Part shown: positions 20,628-32,239 of the stretch, in pieces | Layout of the letters: every line of letters begins with the position of its first letter | Numbering within the stretch: the stretch's first letter is position 1 | Program-made: the position numbers and the translations under genes | The notes under the pieces: model-generated | Databases searched by the model: none | Seen by the model: only the letters and a program-made list of their open reading frames with translations | What the model was told of the DNA's origin: nothing | Source: Cocos nucifera | Taxonomy: Eukaryota; Streptophyta; Magnoliopsida; Arecales; Arecaceae | Assembly (NCBI GenBank): GCA_006176705.1 | Contig: QRFJ01005883.1 | Coordinates: 1 to 64,000, forward strand | Length of the DNA: 64,000 bases | Direction: 5' to 3'

Positions 20628-23600
20628 GTGACTAGCTCTACCTAATTCCTGTCCTCAAAGAATTATTTTTTGAATCAAAACTGCAATTTAGTTTTTTTTT
20701 TCCCACCAAGCCATTTAAGAATATTTGCATTTTCCCTCTAAAGCAACGCAAAGATCTTACTTGAGCTTGGGAATTTCCTCCATAAATTCAGTGATCATAA
20801 TTGGTTCCCCCTCCCCACAATGTCTTTTCTTGAGGAATTTAAAGGCGCTACATTTAAAAATTTCCAGTAGCAGGAATTTTTAACCTTTTCTGCAGTGAAA
20901 GGCGTAATTTTAACAATTCAAGTTACATGCACACAATTTCTTGTTTAGCGTTAGATTTAGTAATCAGTATATCTGATTAGACTATGTGCAAACTTGAGTT
21001 AGATTTTGGATGCTTATAGCTTTTCAGCTCAAGCCCATTTTTCTGTTTTATTTATGTTCCTGATTTACAGGCAGCAGTTACATAATACTATCATTTGTTT
21101 ATTCCTGAACAGGTTGGCTCCTCTTCTTGATATAATGCAAGATTGTGATTTCCTTACAGATATATCAAACAAGATCGGATTTTGTCTTGACTGTACTCTC
21201 TCTGTAGTTCTGGATCGAGCTAGTGTGAAGTTGGAATCTGTTAGGTTGGAAAGGAAGCAGAACATGGAGAGGTTGGAGTCTCTGTTGAGGGAAATATCCA
21301 TGAATGTTTTCCAGGCTGGTGGCATTGACAGTCCTCTGATTACCAAGCGTAGGTCAAGAATGTGTATTGGTATTAAGGCTTCTCACAAGTCTCTACTTCC
21401 TGAAGGTATTGTTCTGAGTTCCAGTAGCTCTGGAGCAACATATTTTATGGAGCCAAGAGATACCATTGATGTGAACAACATGGAAGTTAGGCTTTTGAAT
21501 GATGAGAAAGATGAGGAGCTTGCTATTTTGGGCTTCCTATGTTCAGAAATTGCTTGCTCAAAAACAAAGTTCAGGCTTTTAATGGAGAAGATTCTGGAGT
21601 TGGATCTTGCTCCCGCTAGGGGTGCTTATGCCCTGTGGATGAATGGTGTGCGCCCAGTTTTCCGCGAGGGCCATCAAATTATCAACTCAAGTATATCTGC
21701 AGACTCTTTGTCAATAGATATTCAAGGTATTCAACATCCTTTGCTCCTTCAACCTTCACTTAGAAGTTTGTCATCTATTTCAATACCAGAAGCTGGGAGC
21801 TCAGAAATGTTGAATAGGAGAGATGGGGTGATGGAGTCTGAAGATTTGCCCGAACCTGAAACACCAGTACCCATAGACATCAGGATTGGATATGCCAGAA
21901 AGGTGCTTGTGATCTCTGGACCAAATGCTGGAGGTAAAACTGCGACTATGAAAACCTTGGGTTTGGCAGCACTAATGTCTAAGGCTGGTATGTTTTTGCC
22001 AGCTAGAGGTAGGCCAAGGCTTCCATGGTTCAATCAGATGCTTGCTGATATTGGTGATCACCAGGTAGTTTCTCTACCTTTTTTTAAAGAGAAGATATAT
22101 GTGTCTTAAGGTGATCAAATTTGGTTTTATTTCTGAAACCTGTATTTTCTGGATTGAAGTCACTGGAGCATAATCTCTCAACCTTTAGTGGGCATATATC
22201 ATGCATCTGCAAGATAATAGAAGTCGCTTCAAATGATTCACTTGTTCTCATTGATGAGATTGGTAGTGGTACTGACCCTTCAGAAGGTGTGGCTCTTTCC
22301 ACCAGCATTTTGCAGCACCTTGCTGGTCGTGTCAATCTAGCTGTTGTGACTACCCATTATGTGGACTTAAGCTGTCTGAAGGATGGCGATTCTCGGTTTG
22401 AAAATGCTGCTATGGAGTTTTGTGTGGAAAGCTTGCAGCCTACATATCGCATATTGTGGGGAAGTACTGGTAATTCCAATGCTTTGGGTATTGCTAAGTC
22501 AATTGGCTTTGATCAGAAGGTGCTGGATCGTGCACAAGAATGGTTTGAGAAACTAGTGCCTGACAAACAAAGGGAACGGCAGGGTTTGCTTTATCAGTTG
22601 TTGTTGGAAGAAAGGAACCTGTTAGAGGCTCAATCAAAGGAAGCTGCATCTGTTCTTTCAGAAGTTAAGAAGTTACATCTTGAGGTATTTTCTTATCATT
22701 TGCTAAGACAATAATTGATTAATTTCATGAACAATCGTTTTGTAATGAAGTCATGCGGTATGTAGAATTGTCGCTAATGCTAGAGTAGGTTCCATCCCTT
22801 CTAATTGGTAAGTTTCGCAAAAGGTGGGTCATTGCTTCATTCCAGCTGTTTTATACTTCTTATCAGAGGATCTTCAATGTGCACAAGTGGTATCTTCATA
22901 AACATGATCATATCTATTTGATGGATGTGTTCAGTCACTCAGATTTATAATGCCAACAAGATCAATTTGTTATTAGCTGGATGATCACCTTTGTCAAATT
23001 TAGCTATTTTAATTTTAGCTTATTTACCTCCTGTTCCTTTCAACCATTACTTTTTCTCATTCCCCCTCTTTTCTCTTTTCTTTCTTGCTCTCTTCTTATA
23101 CTTTTTCTCATTAATAAATTGGGTGGGTTATGTTAGACCCTATCCTCTGCAAGTCCTGTTTTCCCCCCTTCTCCCCCCTGCTGACTCCTCCCCGTCTCCC
23201 TGTCCCTCTCTACTGTACCCCCCTCCTGCGCACCCATATCTTCTGTGCTAGAGGGCAGTGGAGAGGCCCTATTTTTTCATAACTTCTAAATACAAGATGC
23301 CATTAGAGCATTGTTATGAATAAGTACTAAAGAGCGACACCATGCGTGCTTTGAATCTCATTCTTTTTCTTTCCAGATGTTGGGTTCAAATTTTGCTGCT
23401 GTCTTGGTGTTGATGTCATTTGCAAAGTATCAACGATGTGCCATATAAAAAGCACGGTTTTGCATCTTTCTCTAATGTGCTGTACCTCTGAATCTTGATA
23501 TTGCCTTCTTGGATCATATAGATTCACTCTGAGGCGGAAGATCTTGATAGGCGTGTTGCTGCTCTGAAGGCAAAAGAATCCCATCAGGTGCAACAGGAAC

Positions 23601-25840
23601 TAAAGACTGTGAAGTCTCAAATGGATTCCATAATCAAGAATTTTGAAACTCAACTTAAAAATACAAGTCCCGATCAGTTTAAATCAATGATTAGAGAAGC
23701 GGAGGCTGCTATTGCCTCCATTGTTGCAGCTCACCATCCAGGTGATGATACTCTATTTGGAAAAAACAGACAGTCACAATTCATATATACCACAAATTGG
23801 AGATAAAGTACATGTGAAAGGGTTAGGAAATAAGTTGGCCACTGTTATTGAAGCACCAGCAGAAGATGACATTGCTATGGTGCAGTATGGAAAAATAAAG
23901 GTACGTGTGAAGAAAACAGACATGAAGTTGGTTGAAGGTGGCATGAAGGATACAGTATATCCTGCTTCGCACCTAAAAGTGCAGGTGTGTTGGAAAACTG
24001 TCCTTCAATTATTTCTGGTTTATCCTTTTAGCTTTTCTTAGATACCTTCCTTTTGATACAGTTAGTCATTTTAACATAGACATTCCCGAAGAAAGATGAA
24101 TCTTCAAAATTTGTGCTTTAGTCATGCGAACAAGTTCCCCCAACCTCCCTGCATCTTCCCTCTTGAATCTGGTGGATCGCTTTGATATAAATACAATGAC
24201 CAAAATTCATTGTTGTGTCTCTTGTATATGGTTCCTTCCACATCAGCCAATTCAAGACAATCAACTGGTCCATTATAATTCCTCCGAACAATTTTTTAAT
24301 CCTTTAGCATCAGAAAATTCCTTTAATTGATGAGACCATGTCCTGAACTTCCCTGGGAGCTTCTGTTTTAAGTTTAATCTACTTAACTGTTATTTTAGAT
24401 GTTTCTACAGAGAAATTTGTCAGGGTTCATGTACATTTCCTTATATATGTACTCATGCTCCCCAGATTCGCAATAACAGTTTCTTCATATATGCAGATGC
24501 AATTGTTTTCTATACCTCAGGGACTATATCAATGCATCATTCGTATATGTTAATTTGGAATTTCAATGCGTTGCCACACTGATATCCTCATTTAGCTTGC
24601 ATGCATTTGTTTTGCATACAATTGCATACATATATGTGATATGAGTATGCACAGAACTTGGACCATATTACTTCATATATGGATTATATTTTGCCTACCT
24701 TGCCATTTGTTAATTTTGTCTCTCCCCTTTGCCATCTAGCTGGACCTTTATCTCTGTTCATGCTCTATGTCATATGTCTATTTGGTGACAATGTCAGGAC
24801 TATTTTATAGGGCTACTAGCGTGAGGCATGTTACAGTCGTTGTGCTGCTACTGAGATTTCTTCTCATTCAAATCATGTCTTTTATAATGTTCTCCATTTC
24901 AGTAATGTTCTTTTACTACTTTATGTCATCATGTCAGTGATTTTCTTTTTCTTTTTTTTTTTTTGGGTGCATGAAGCTTGTTTAGAAAACTGGAAATACA
25001 TAATAGAGAACATATAATGCCTAGGCACTTGGACATGGTGCTCGCATGGAACAAGAGGACTAGAATAGAGTATTTTTTTCTTCATTAAACTCTCCCCTTC
25101 ACTTCCAAAGTTCATTGGTTTATGTCTAATGTTATTTGTGCCATATATTCCCTAGTTATGTCCAAGTATGATTGGTTTTCTAATTGGGTTCATACAATGC
25201 ATGCATTTATGCACAACTATTTATTTTCATTTCCAGTTAGGTTCAACCAGGATCTATTTTGGCAGGCCAATTAATATGCATTTTTTTTAGAAAAATAATG
25301 ATCATTATTTGAAATATTTACCCTCATGTTCTAATAGCATGCATCTGAATTGGCACATAAGTATATGTTTGTCCTTTGTATTACTCAAAGCAAAAGCCCC
25401 TGAATGTTCTTCTACTTATAATAGGAGGCATCTTGCTTGCACTGTTTTCTCAGCAACAAGTATTTCTTGATTAGCTACTGCCAAAGTTTAGAGACCCTCT
25501 ATTAACTTTGTTGGCACGTGAGCTGCTACAGGATCAGGGCCGATATTACAAGGAAGCTTCTGTGGGGGCAAACAAGGATAAGGTTACTTTTGGGCCAGCT
25601 GTGAAGACATCCAAGAATACAGTTGATTTGCGAGGCATGCGAGTTGAAGAAGCATCCCATCATCTGCACATGGCCATTTCTGGATGCAGGTCTAATGGGG
25701 TTCTCTTTGTTGTTCATGGGATGGGCACTGGTGCTGTTAAGGAATGTGCCATTGACATTCACAGAAATCATCCTCGTGTTGCCAAATTTGAAGAAGAAAG
25801 CCCTATGAACTATGGATGTACCGTTGCTTATATAAAATAA
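20008..25840 (+). CDS. MutS2-type ATPase with C-terminal Smr domain, five coding exons, apparent frameshift in exon 4
   Basis: A MutS-family protein of the MutS2 branch. Bacterial MutS2 acts on branched or stalled nucleic acids (anti-recombination, ribosome rescue); plant members are thought to be organellar, with unsettled function. Coding exons by reading frame and GT-AG sites: 20008-20627, 21113-22064, 22160-22684, 23522-23984 and 25475-25840, about 970 residues in all. Visible in order: an N-terminal stretch of about 80 residues outside the conserved core (possible transit peptide); the MutS2 core and lever region; Walker A GPNAGGKT (21918-21941); the STFSGHI signature; Walker B LVLIDEIGSGTDPSEG; a coiled region rich in E, K and Q; a short KOW-like segment with GDKVHVKGLGNKLATVIEAP; and an Smr domain with DLRGMRVEEA and HGMGTGAVKE. 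Exon phases agree throughout except for one extra base in exon 4. It is the only host gene in the window. Confidence 0.85.
21113..22064 (+). CDS. MutS2 exon 2 (Walker A)
   Basis: Starts after the acceptor CTGAACAG and ends at CACCAG before GTAGTT. It encodes the core/lever region, with the motif RMCIGIKASHKSLLPEGIVL and the FMEPR segment. It also carries the ATP-binding P-loop GPNAGGKT (21918-21941). It ends in ADIGDHQ, which continues as SLEHNLSTFSGH in exon 3, the usual MutS2 sequence. Exons 1 and 2 together are 1572 nt, an exact multiple of three. Confidence 0.88.
22160..22684 (+). CDS. MutS2 exon 3 (ABC signature and Walker B)
   Basis: 525 nt, phase 0 at both ends, after a 95-bp intron with a GATTGAAG acceptor. 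It holds STFSGH (signature), LVLIDEIGSGTDPSEG (Walker B, with Asp and Glu at 22253-22258) and the VVTTHY switch-region histidine. It then runs into the helix-rich stretch AKSIGFDQKVLDRAQEWFEK. All ATPase residues expected of a working enzyme are present. Confidence 0.88.
22685..23521 (+). other. MutS2 intron 3
   Basis: 837 bp between donor GTATTT and acceptor CATATAG. It has a long C/T-rich tract at 23035-23235. The plus-strand frame 22991-23251 there is a product of that tract. No repeat or nested gene was recognised. Confidence 0.7.
23522..23984 (+). pseudogene. MutS2 exon 4, interrupted by a +1 shift in an A6 run
   Basis: The exon opens in phase as IHSEAEDLDRRVAALKAKES (the coiled region) and stays open to DDTLFGK. 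It then runs into a stop at 23804-23806. From about 23770 on, the conserved reading SYIPQIGDKVHVKGLGNKLA continues in another frame to KVQ before the donor at 23985. The exon is 463 nt, one more than a multiple of three. The only homopolymer between the two frames is AAAAAA at 23761-23766, and one base fewer there makes the whole gene read through. It may be a sequencing or assembly error or a real null mutation; the rest of the gene looks well conserved, which favours an error or a very recent event. Confidence 0.75.
23985..25474 (+). other. MutS2 intron 4
   Basis: About 1.49 kb between donor GTGTGT and acceptor TGATTAG. AT-rich, with a poly-T tract at 24945-24964. I saw no coding frame with conserved content. 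An additional small exon cannot be excluded, because the linker before Smr varies between species. Confidence 0.55.
25475..25840 (+). CDS. MutS2 exon 5 (Smr domain)
   Basis: The frame is open from 25475, directly after TTGATTAG; a second possible acceptor (CCAAAG, start 25487) is also in phase. Smr is a small nuclease-type domain. DLRGMRVEEA is its entry motif and HGMGTG (25715-25732) its loop. The protein ends ESPMNYGCTVAYIK, as in other plant MutS2 proteins. The stop TAA is at 25838-25840. If the exon 4 shift is real, this domain is not made. Confidence 0.85.
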   Translation, partial: LLPKFRDPLLTLLARELLQDQGRYYKEASVGANKDKVTFGPAVKTSKNTVDLRGMRVEEASHHLHMAISGCRSNGVLFVVHGMGTGAVKECAIDIHRNHPRVAKFEEESPMNYGCTVAYIK

Positions 25841-26439
25841 AATGCTTTCTATGAGCTAAAAATATTTTTTCTTTTATGATCCTGCTTGTCTGGGTAAAAC
25901 TTTGCTGATGTCCATGACTTTCGGAAGGATTGGTTTTGGTGTCTGCTGCCGGAGAAATACACTGAAACTATAGGAACATTTCAAAGGCACCACATTGATG
26001 ATAATTGCATTAATGTGATTATATGAAACAGACACCAGTGCTGATTTTTTTGGTAAATATCTAGCTATCCGAATAAAATGTGTGATCTACAAAAGAAGTG
26101 TGGAGGTGTTGGTCCATGATCTCTACTCTGTTTTTCCTTTAAGCTACTTTCATGATCTTCAACCCTTAGGTCATAGATTTAAAGAGACTCCCGTTGTGTG
26201 ATGAGTTACCAGAATTTTCCCTTCATTTTGCTTTACCTGTTCGTAAGTTGAAAGCAGGAACCAAAAATTGGAGGTGGGCAGCCAACTTCCTTACCTATTG
26301 CTTCCAGGTTTCATTGCAACAATGTTTCAATGTATGATTTTGAAGCCTATCAATTGTTTCAACATATCAATTGCTTTGATATCTATGAGAACTAGTCCAT
26401 GGGACTGATTTAAAAATAGAGCCAGCATCTAATGCCGAT
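25841..26439 (+). other. 3' untranslated region and downstream flank of MutS2
   Basis: A candidate polyadenylation signal, AATAAA, lies at 26072-26077, about 230 bp after the stop codon. Beyond it is ordinary AT-rich flank up to a poly-A/GA tract at 26445-26475, where repeat-like sequence begins. No gene is visible. Confidence 0.4.
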
Positions 26440-28610
26440 TTTATTAAAAAAAAAAAAAGAGAGAGAGAAGAAAAAGTTGGAGTCGACCGGAACAGAAAAT
26501 TCTATTCCAAGTCGATTCGTGCCATTAGGAGAAGACGTATTTGAGGAAAATATGCCGATAAGGCCTCCTCCTCTTTCTATTTAAATCCTAAAACTCTTCC
26601 TAGAATTCTTACGAAGAAAATTCCAAATCTAAATCCTAGATTTCTTTCCTAGAAATCCTAATCCTAATTTCAAACCCTAGCGTACCTATGGCAAAAAAAT
26701 TTCATGGGAGAGATCGTCGATTTTGGTCATCGGTTGCTGCTATCGCCACCGCCATCGCCATCACCGGTAATTTTCCTTTCCTTACCTTTCTTCTTTCTTT
26801 CCGACCTTAGGGAGGGTCTTTTTCTCTTTCTCGATGGAATTTTTGGCCGATTGCATCTCCGGCCATCATCTCGTCGCCTCCCCGCTGGCCCCATCCCACC
26901 GGTTGCCCCTGTGATCCAAAGAGGAGACCGAAAGGCCATCATCTCGTCGCCTCCCCGCTGGCCCCATCCCACTGGTCGCCCCTATGATCTAGAGAGGAGA
27001 CCATGGGTTTCGGTTTCCTCTGCCTTGTAGAAAAAAAAAGAAAAGAAAGGGGAATCGGGAGAAAAGAAAGGAAGAAAGAGAGAGAGAGAGAGAGGGTGAT
27101 TTAATGGACTTGGGTTCGATTAAGTGGTTTGGACCCAATTTGACTTAGATCTAAATCAAACAAAATTATATGGATTCAATTTAGGAACCGATTTGGATTG
27201 GATTCGAATTAGATTAAAAATTTTTTTCTAATCATTAAATTTCTTTCAAAATTAAAAATTAATTAAATTATTTAATTTGCTAGAACCTTCAATGCTGGAA
27301 GATCATCGGATCTAGAGATCAGTCCGAGACGATCGTAGAAATTTTGGATATGATCAACAGATAAGTTTTCTTTCGTCTCTTGATTATTTTTATGTATATG
27401 TACATATTTTAAAATTAGATTCTTTTATATAAATAATTAAAAATTATTAAAATTTAAAATTATGAATTTATTAGTAAAAATTGATTTGAGAAAAATCAGA
27501 TCAAGCATGATATCATTATTACATGTTATAATTTTAAAAGAGAAGGTTTCTTGAAAATTATCTGACTTTTTCTTAAAATTGCATGGTATTTAAAAAAAAT
27601 TATATCTGTCCATCGATATATAAAATTTTGAATGAAAATTACTTTCATTGCTCTTTAAAATATATAAAAATTAAGTTGATACTATAATAAAAATAAATAT
27701 TTTTATTTTTATTTATTTATAAAAGTGGTTGAAATAAAAATATGAGAAAAACTGTCTAGTTCGACTATGATTTGGATCTAGCCAATGGAAACTGATCATT
27801 GGCCATACTTCAGAAACATCTTTTTTTTGGGCCTAGCCAGTTGGAGCTGATCGCTGGCAGAGTTAGTTCTTGTGAGTCTAGCCAGTGGGGCTGATCACTG
27901 GTAGTACGTCGATGGTTCGGATGTTCTTCGTTCAGGACTAATCTCTTTACCTTATCATGGGATGAATCGTGGCCGTGTGAACTAGAGCTAGTTTTCTTAT
28001 GGACCTAGCCAATGGGGTTGATCACTGGTAGCATGTCGACGATTCGGATGTTCTTTGTTTAGGGACTAGTTTCTTTTGGATCTTGTCATGGGGCTAATTA
28101 TAGCTGTAGTCATCGAAGATTGAGAGAGAATTTTTAGTTTTTTCTAATGGACATGATAAGATTTTAAATTAAAGATATCTTGATATATATTATTACTTAA
28201 TTATTATATTTAAAAAAATATTTATACTTGATCCTTTAGAGATAATTGGTAAACTTACTGAGCTCATAAAGCTCACACCCTTTTTCTATTTTTATTTTTC
28301 AAATTCAGAAGATTCTGTTGGACTGAAAATCGATCAGTGAGAAGCATAGAATTTAAGCAAATTTTTAGTTAATTTTATTTAAATAAATTTATTTCTTAAA
28401 CATTATTTTGAATTATATTTATTTTTTTAATATTATTTGGAGATATTTTATTTAATATTAGAGAAATTGCTTTTACCACCGCTTGAGTTGAATTATGATA
28501 ATCAATTGTTTAGTGAAAGGCAAGCCTTACATATTCGAAGGGGTTAAACCCTAAGAGTGTGCGGCCATCTATCGGATGCCCAGCTTGAGTTAATGGGTTG
28601 GGGCATGATA
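26440..28610 (+). repeat. 5' LTR of Gypsy element E (left edge uncertain)
   Basis: The right edge is set by the primer-binding site at 28617 (typical Gypsy junction GATA-GATTTG-TGGTATCAGAGCC). The left edge is not resolved: I could not find the mirror of the right terminus GGGGCATGATA. A TATA-like site (CTATTTAAATCC) lies near 26578. Inside are a 73-bp tandem duplication (26861-27004) and four degenerate copies of an AGCCAGTGGGGCTGATCACTGG motif (27778-28030). The plus-strand frame 26704-27030 lies over the duplication and has no known domain. Confidence 0.5.
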
Positions 28611-28616
28611 GATTTG

Positions 28617-28629
28617 TGGTATCAGAGCC
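28617..28629 (+). other. Primer-binding site of Gypsy element E
   Basis: TGGTATCAGAGCC matches the 3' end complement of initiator methionine tRNA, used by many plant retroelements. It lies 6 bp after the LTR and shows that E is on the plus strand. Confidence 0.7.
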
Positions 28630-28759
28630 TACGTCTACAAGATCCAATAAAATAAAATAAGTTAGATAGTGAGAGTGGGGGTAAAAATTAAGAAATGTTT
28701 GGATGATTATAAATATTAATAGTCAAGAAATATATTAAAAATCTATTTTTTTTTAGTTC

Positions 28760-29800
28760 GTGATGGCTCACAACCATCCTGGATGGTTGTCTGATTCTGC
28801 GGAGGACTCTCATACGGCTAATGTGCATCGCACTTATCGAGATGGTTATGCCTCTCAAGCTTTCAGTGCCTTCCAAATCAATAGTGTCTCTCATGCAGCT
28901 AAAGCTTCTCAAGCTCATGCCACTTCTCAGGCAGCCAGGGTATCTAAATCTACTCGTTGTCCATCATCAGAACAGGGCGAGAGCCAAAATATAAATTCTA
29001 CCTTTCAGCTGAATAATGCTCAAAATAATAATCAAAGGGAAACCTACATTGAAGGTCCGATGACAGTTTTTATACAAGTCTTAACCGGATTGGTGCAGCA
29101 AATGGAACGACAAGAAAATAGAGGTGGCCAGTCATCAAGGTCGGAATGAGGAATAGCAGAGTTTAAGAGACTGGCACCACCGACTTTTGAAGGCTCTATG
29201 GACCTCAGTGAATCATTGAAATGGCTTAAGGAGATGGAAAAAGCTTTCACTAGCATGGAATGCACTGATCAGGAAAAGGTCCACTTCACTGTTTATCAGT
29301 TACAAGGAGAAGCATTTGAATGGTGGAAAGCCGTTAAGAGACAGTGAAGGATTGATGGGCCACTCACATGGGGCATTTTCCGTTAGGAGTTTATGGATAT
29401 ATATTTTCCTGAGAGTCTCAAATTTGAGAAGGAAAGTGAGTTCACTAGGATAATAGAGGGAAATATGACATGGCCTAGTACAAGGCTAAATTTACTGAGT
29501 TATCTCGCTTTGCTCCAGATCTTGTGGCAACTGACAGTATCAAGGCTCGGAGATTTGAAAAAGGGTTAAAGCCTAGGATTCGTGCGGGAGTGAGACTGAT
29601 GTAGTTGGCCACATATCGAGAGGTTGTTAATCTAGCAAAAATTATGGAACAGAAAAATAATAATATTCAACAGAAAAGGAAGTGACAATAGAAGAAGAGA
29701 TCAAAATCTGGCGGTTATCTCGACAAACAATCCAAGTGCCAAGAAACTCAGCAAAAGGGTGACCAGTCAAAGAAAGAACCTCAGTGTGGCCGATGTGGAA
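28760..29800 (+). pseudogene. Gag of Gypsy element E, broken and cut at the zinc knuckle
   Basis: The frame begins MMAHNHPGWLSDSAEDSH and runs to a stop at 29147-29149. It then continues in the same frame as FKRLAPPTFEGSMDLSESLK and LQGEAFEWWKAVKR, the standard Gypsy gag core. Further stops follow at RQ*R and FR*EF. A shift near 29470 is needed to reach KARRFEKGLKPRIR and ATYREVVNLAKIMEQ. The frame ends at CGRCG, the first half of a CCHC zinc knuckle, where Copia element B3 begins at 29801. The rest of gag and all of pol are missing from the window and would lie to the right if not deleted. Confidence 0.8.
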
Positions 29801-29935
29801 TGTTAGATATGTGTGCCCTAAAAGCCAGATTGACTGACACTTATAATATACTTTTAAGAAAAAAATTATAATTTTAACTATAAAAAATAAAATAAATTAT
29901 TTTCTATCATAGTGTATATTTGAAAGTGTCTGTGA
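29801..29935 (+). repeat. First 135 bp of the Copia B3 LTR, left of the B4 insertion
   Basis: Starts TGTTAGATATGTGTGCC and runs to CTGTGA. It continues after the inserted B4 element at 40369. Together the pieces make an LTR of about 2194 bp in plus orientation. Confidence 0.8.
29931..29935. repeat. Target-site duplication of B4, left copy
   Basis: TGTGA, directly before the B4 terminus TGAAG. The right copy is 40364-40368. A 5-bp duplication is the norm for Copia integrases. Confidence 0.85.
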
Positions 29936-32217
29936 TGAAGAAAAAATCTAATTTTTTAGATCAGGTTCGTTCAGATATGATTGGATCAAGAGAGATATTT
30001 CAAAAAAAATTTTCTTTGATCAAGATTAGATCTGAGACTTTTTAGATCTGATATTATTGATCTAATAAAAAATAAAATAAAAAATAAATTAAATCTAATT
30101 TAATTTACCTTATTGAGGGTAATCTGATTATCCTATGATGATCCTGATGTCTGCCTGAGGTTCTGGATCTAGCCACGTAAGTGCCTGGCCTCTACTGGTA
30201 TCCACTCGGATAGGATTTGGAGATCTTCTCCTTCTTTATCATCTTTCTAAAAATTAAATCTGGATCTAATTTTGAAGATCTTCAAAACTCTTTTCAAAGA
30301 TGTGAGTTATCTCTTGCAGCAGTGCTGTCTTCTTCCTTTTTCTATCGCCTTTCTCTTGCTTGGATCGCACCAAACTGAAGCCCAAAAATTCTTAGGCATG
30401 GGTAGGAGAGAGAAGACCTGAAGATAGCATGGAGGAGGGAGAGGGGCAGCCTTATGGCATGGGCAATGGATCAAGCTTTTTAGATCTTGGTGCAGACAGG
30501 GTTTTTATAGATCCTGTTGTGCCATGCAGTGCCACATCATTCCGATCAATCACGACCTTTTGTACAATCAGATCTAAATCTGATTGGTGGGATGACATCA
30601 TCTGATTCAATCAGATGAGAGCCCCTTTGAATCATCCTTAGATGGCGCCAAGACTGGTCAAAGACAAGTCTTTGGTGCCACCTAGGTAGAAACCTCGAAG
30701 CAACTGGAGTTCCATCTGTACGGGATTCTAGATGCTTTATCCATGGGTGCACGCCTCTCTAGGTGTGCACCCCTTATCCATCTACTTTTTAGCAGGTGGA
30801 CTAATCCAAAAAATCTCTCCTATGATGACTTAACACATAGATAGATGTCTAAGTGTCAAAAATCAACGTTTGACCAAATGTCCGAAATAGGATTTAGCAG
30901 GCGAAGGAAAATGGTAGGTGTTGTCTCAAATTCATCTCATAAATTAAGACAACTCTTTTCTAATCTAGACAAGCTCCAGTCAGACCAAGTAAAGATACAT
31001 GAATGAGCCCAAATATATTTGGCTCAGTCGAGACAACTTTTAATGATAATTAAAGGAGAACATTAGGCTCAATCATGTGTTAGCATGATTTTCTTGAACC
31101 TAATTGAATCTAATTCAAATCAATTGAACTGGGTTAGTCCAATTGATGATATCCAGATCAAAATCCTTATTTGTGTGACCTAGTTAGATTCAGTTCCATA
31201 TGGTAATGAGATATGTTGTGATCTCTATTATTGACATCATTGAAACACCTTCCGATGGATCAAAATTTTTCTGATTCAGATAATTAGTATGATTGATCAT
31301 CTAAATCATTCTAATTACTCTCAAAATCCACTAGTGACACCTAGCAGCATATGGTGGCAACCCATTAGAAGTAAAAATGAACCTCTTGGTGTAGTTACCT
31401 ATGTGATTAAGTTCTTCTATCTTGAGCCCCGATTGAATTAGGGTTAAGATAATCTCATCAAACCCTAATATCTATCATATGATTAATCATTCGATTCAAG
31501 TCCAATGTGAAAATCTTAATAGAAACTCTTTCTATTATTTCACTCTGCTATGGCCATGGGCTTATGGATTTGATTCTCATGATCATCATAGGGCTTCTCC
31601 TCATCTACCAAGGTAGATAGATCTCCTATTGGTGCAATCTAATTCCTACAATGAACATGCTATAGCCAACATACACCTCAAGATTCTGAATGGCTAGGGG
31701 ATCGAGTTATGATGTAGTCATACTATAACATCCTCAAGATGAACTATCGATGCACCTCAGGTCAAAGAACCAGGCACATAACTGCAGCTTCGAGCCAGTC
31801 ATTGACGAGAAGGTAGACTTCCTAATGACTGCTCGAAGTGGTCACGCTCAGTGCCCTTATTCTTTAATGAGTACCTATACTTTCACTCTGATGTCTCTAC
31901 ATCATAGACTCAAGACTCATCTACTATGAAGAAGTGATTGTACACCAACCTTCTAGATCAATCACCATCCTCATGATGATCCTACGGTCAGGAGCATTTT
32001 ATGAGTTAATAATGAAAATTCATGTCTTAAATTTTCAACTCTTGAAAATAAGAATTATCATTACCATTAACTCAAGGAATGTATCACAGACACTAAATAC
32101 ACATTGTGATAGAAAATAACCCATTTTTTATTTTTATAGTCAAAATTATAATTTTGCCCTTAGAAGTGTATTACAAGTGTCAGCCAATTCTGGCTTCTAG
32201 GGCACACATATCTAACA
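29936..32217 (-). repeat. 3' LTR of B4 (2282 bp)
   Basis: Minus-strand termini are TGTTAG and CTTCA. TATA box (TATAAAAA, minus strand) near 30500. The small frames 30546-30752, 31934-32119 and 32106-32312 lie within or across the LTR and have no recognisable content. Confidence 0.85.
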
Positions 32218-32232
32218 AACTTCCACTTGACC
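32218..32232 (-). other. Polypurine tract of B4
   Basis: GGTCAAGTGGAAGTT on the minus strand, directly before the LTR start TGTTAG. Typical Copia plus-strand primer. Confidence 0.7.
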
Positions 32233-32239
32233 TAAAGCC

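Noticed and set aside
22991..23251. 86-codon frame in MutS2 intron 3
   Set aside because: Result of a C/T-rich intron tract; exons 3 and 4 join in phase without it.
26704..27030. 108-codon proline- and arginine-rich frame
   Set aside because: Overlaps a tandem duplication within the LTR of element E and has no recognisable domain.
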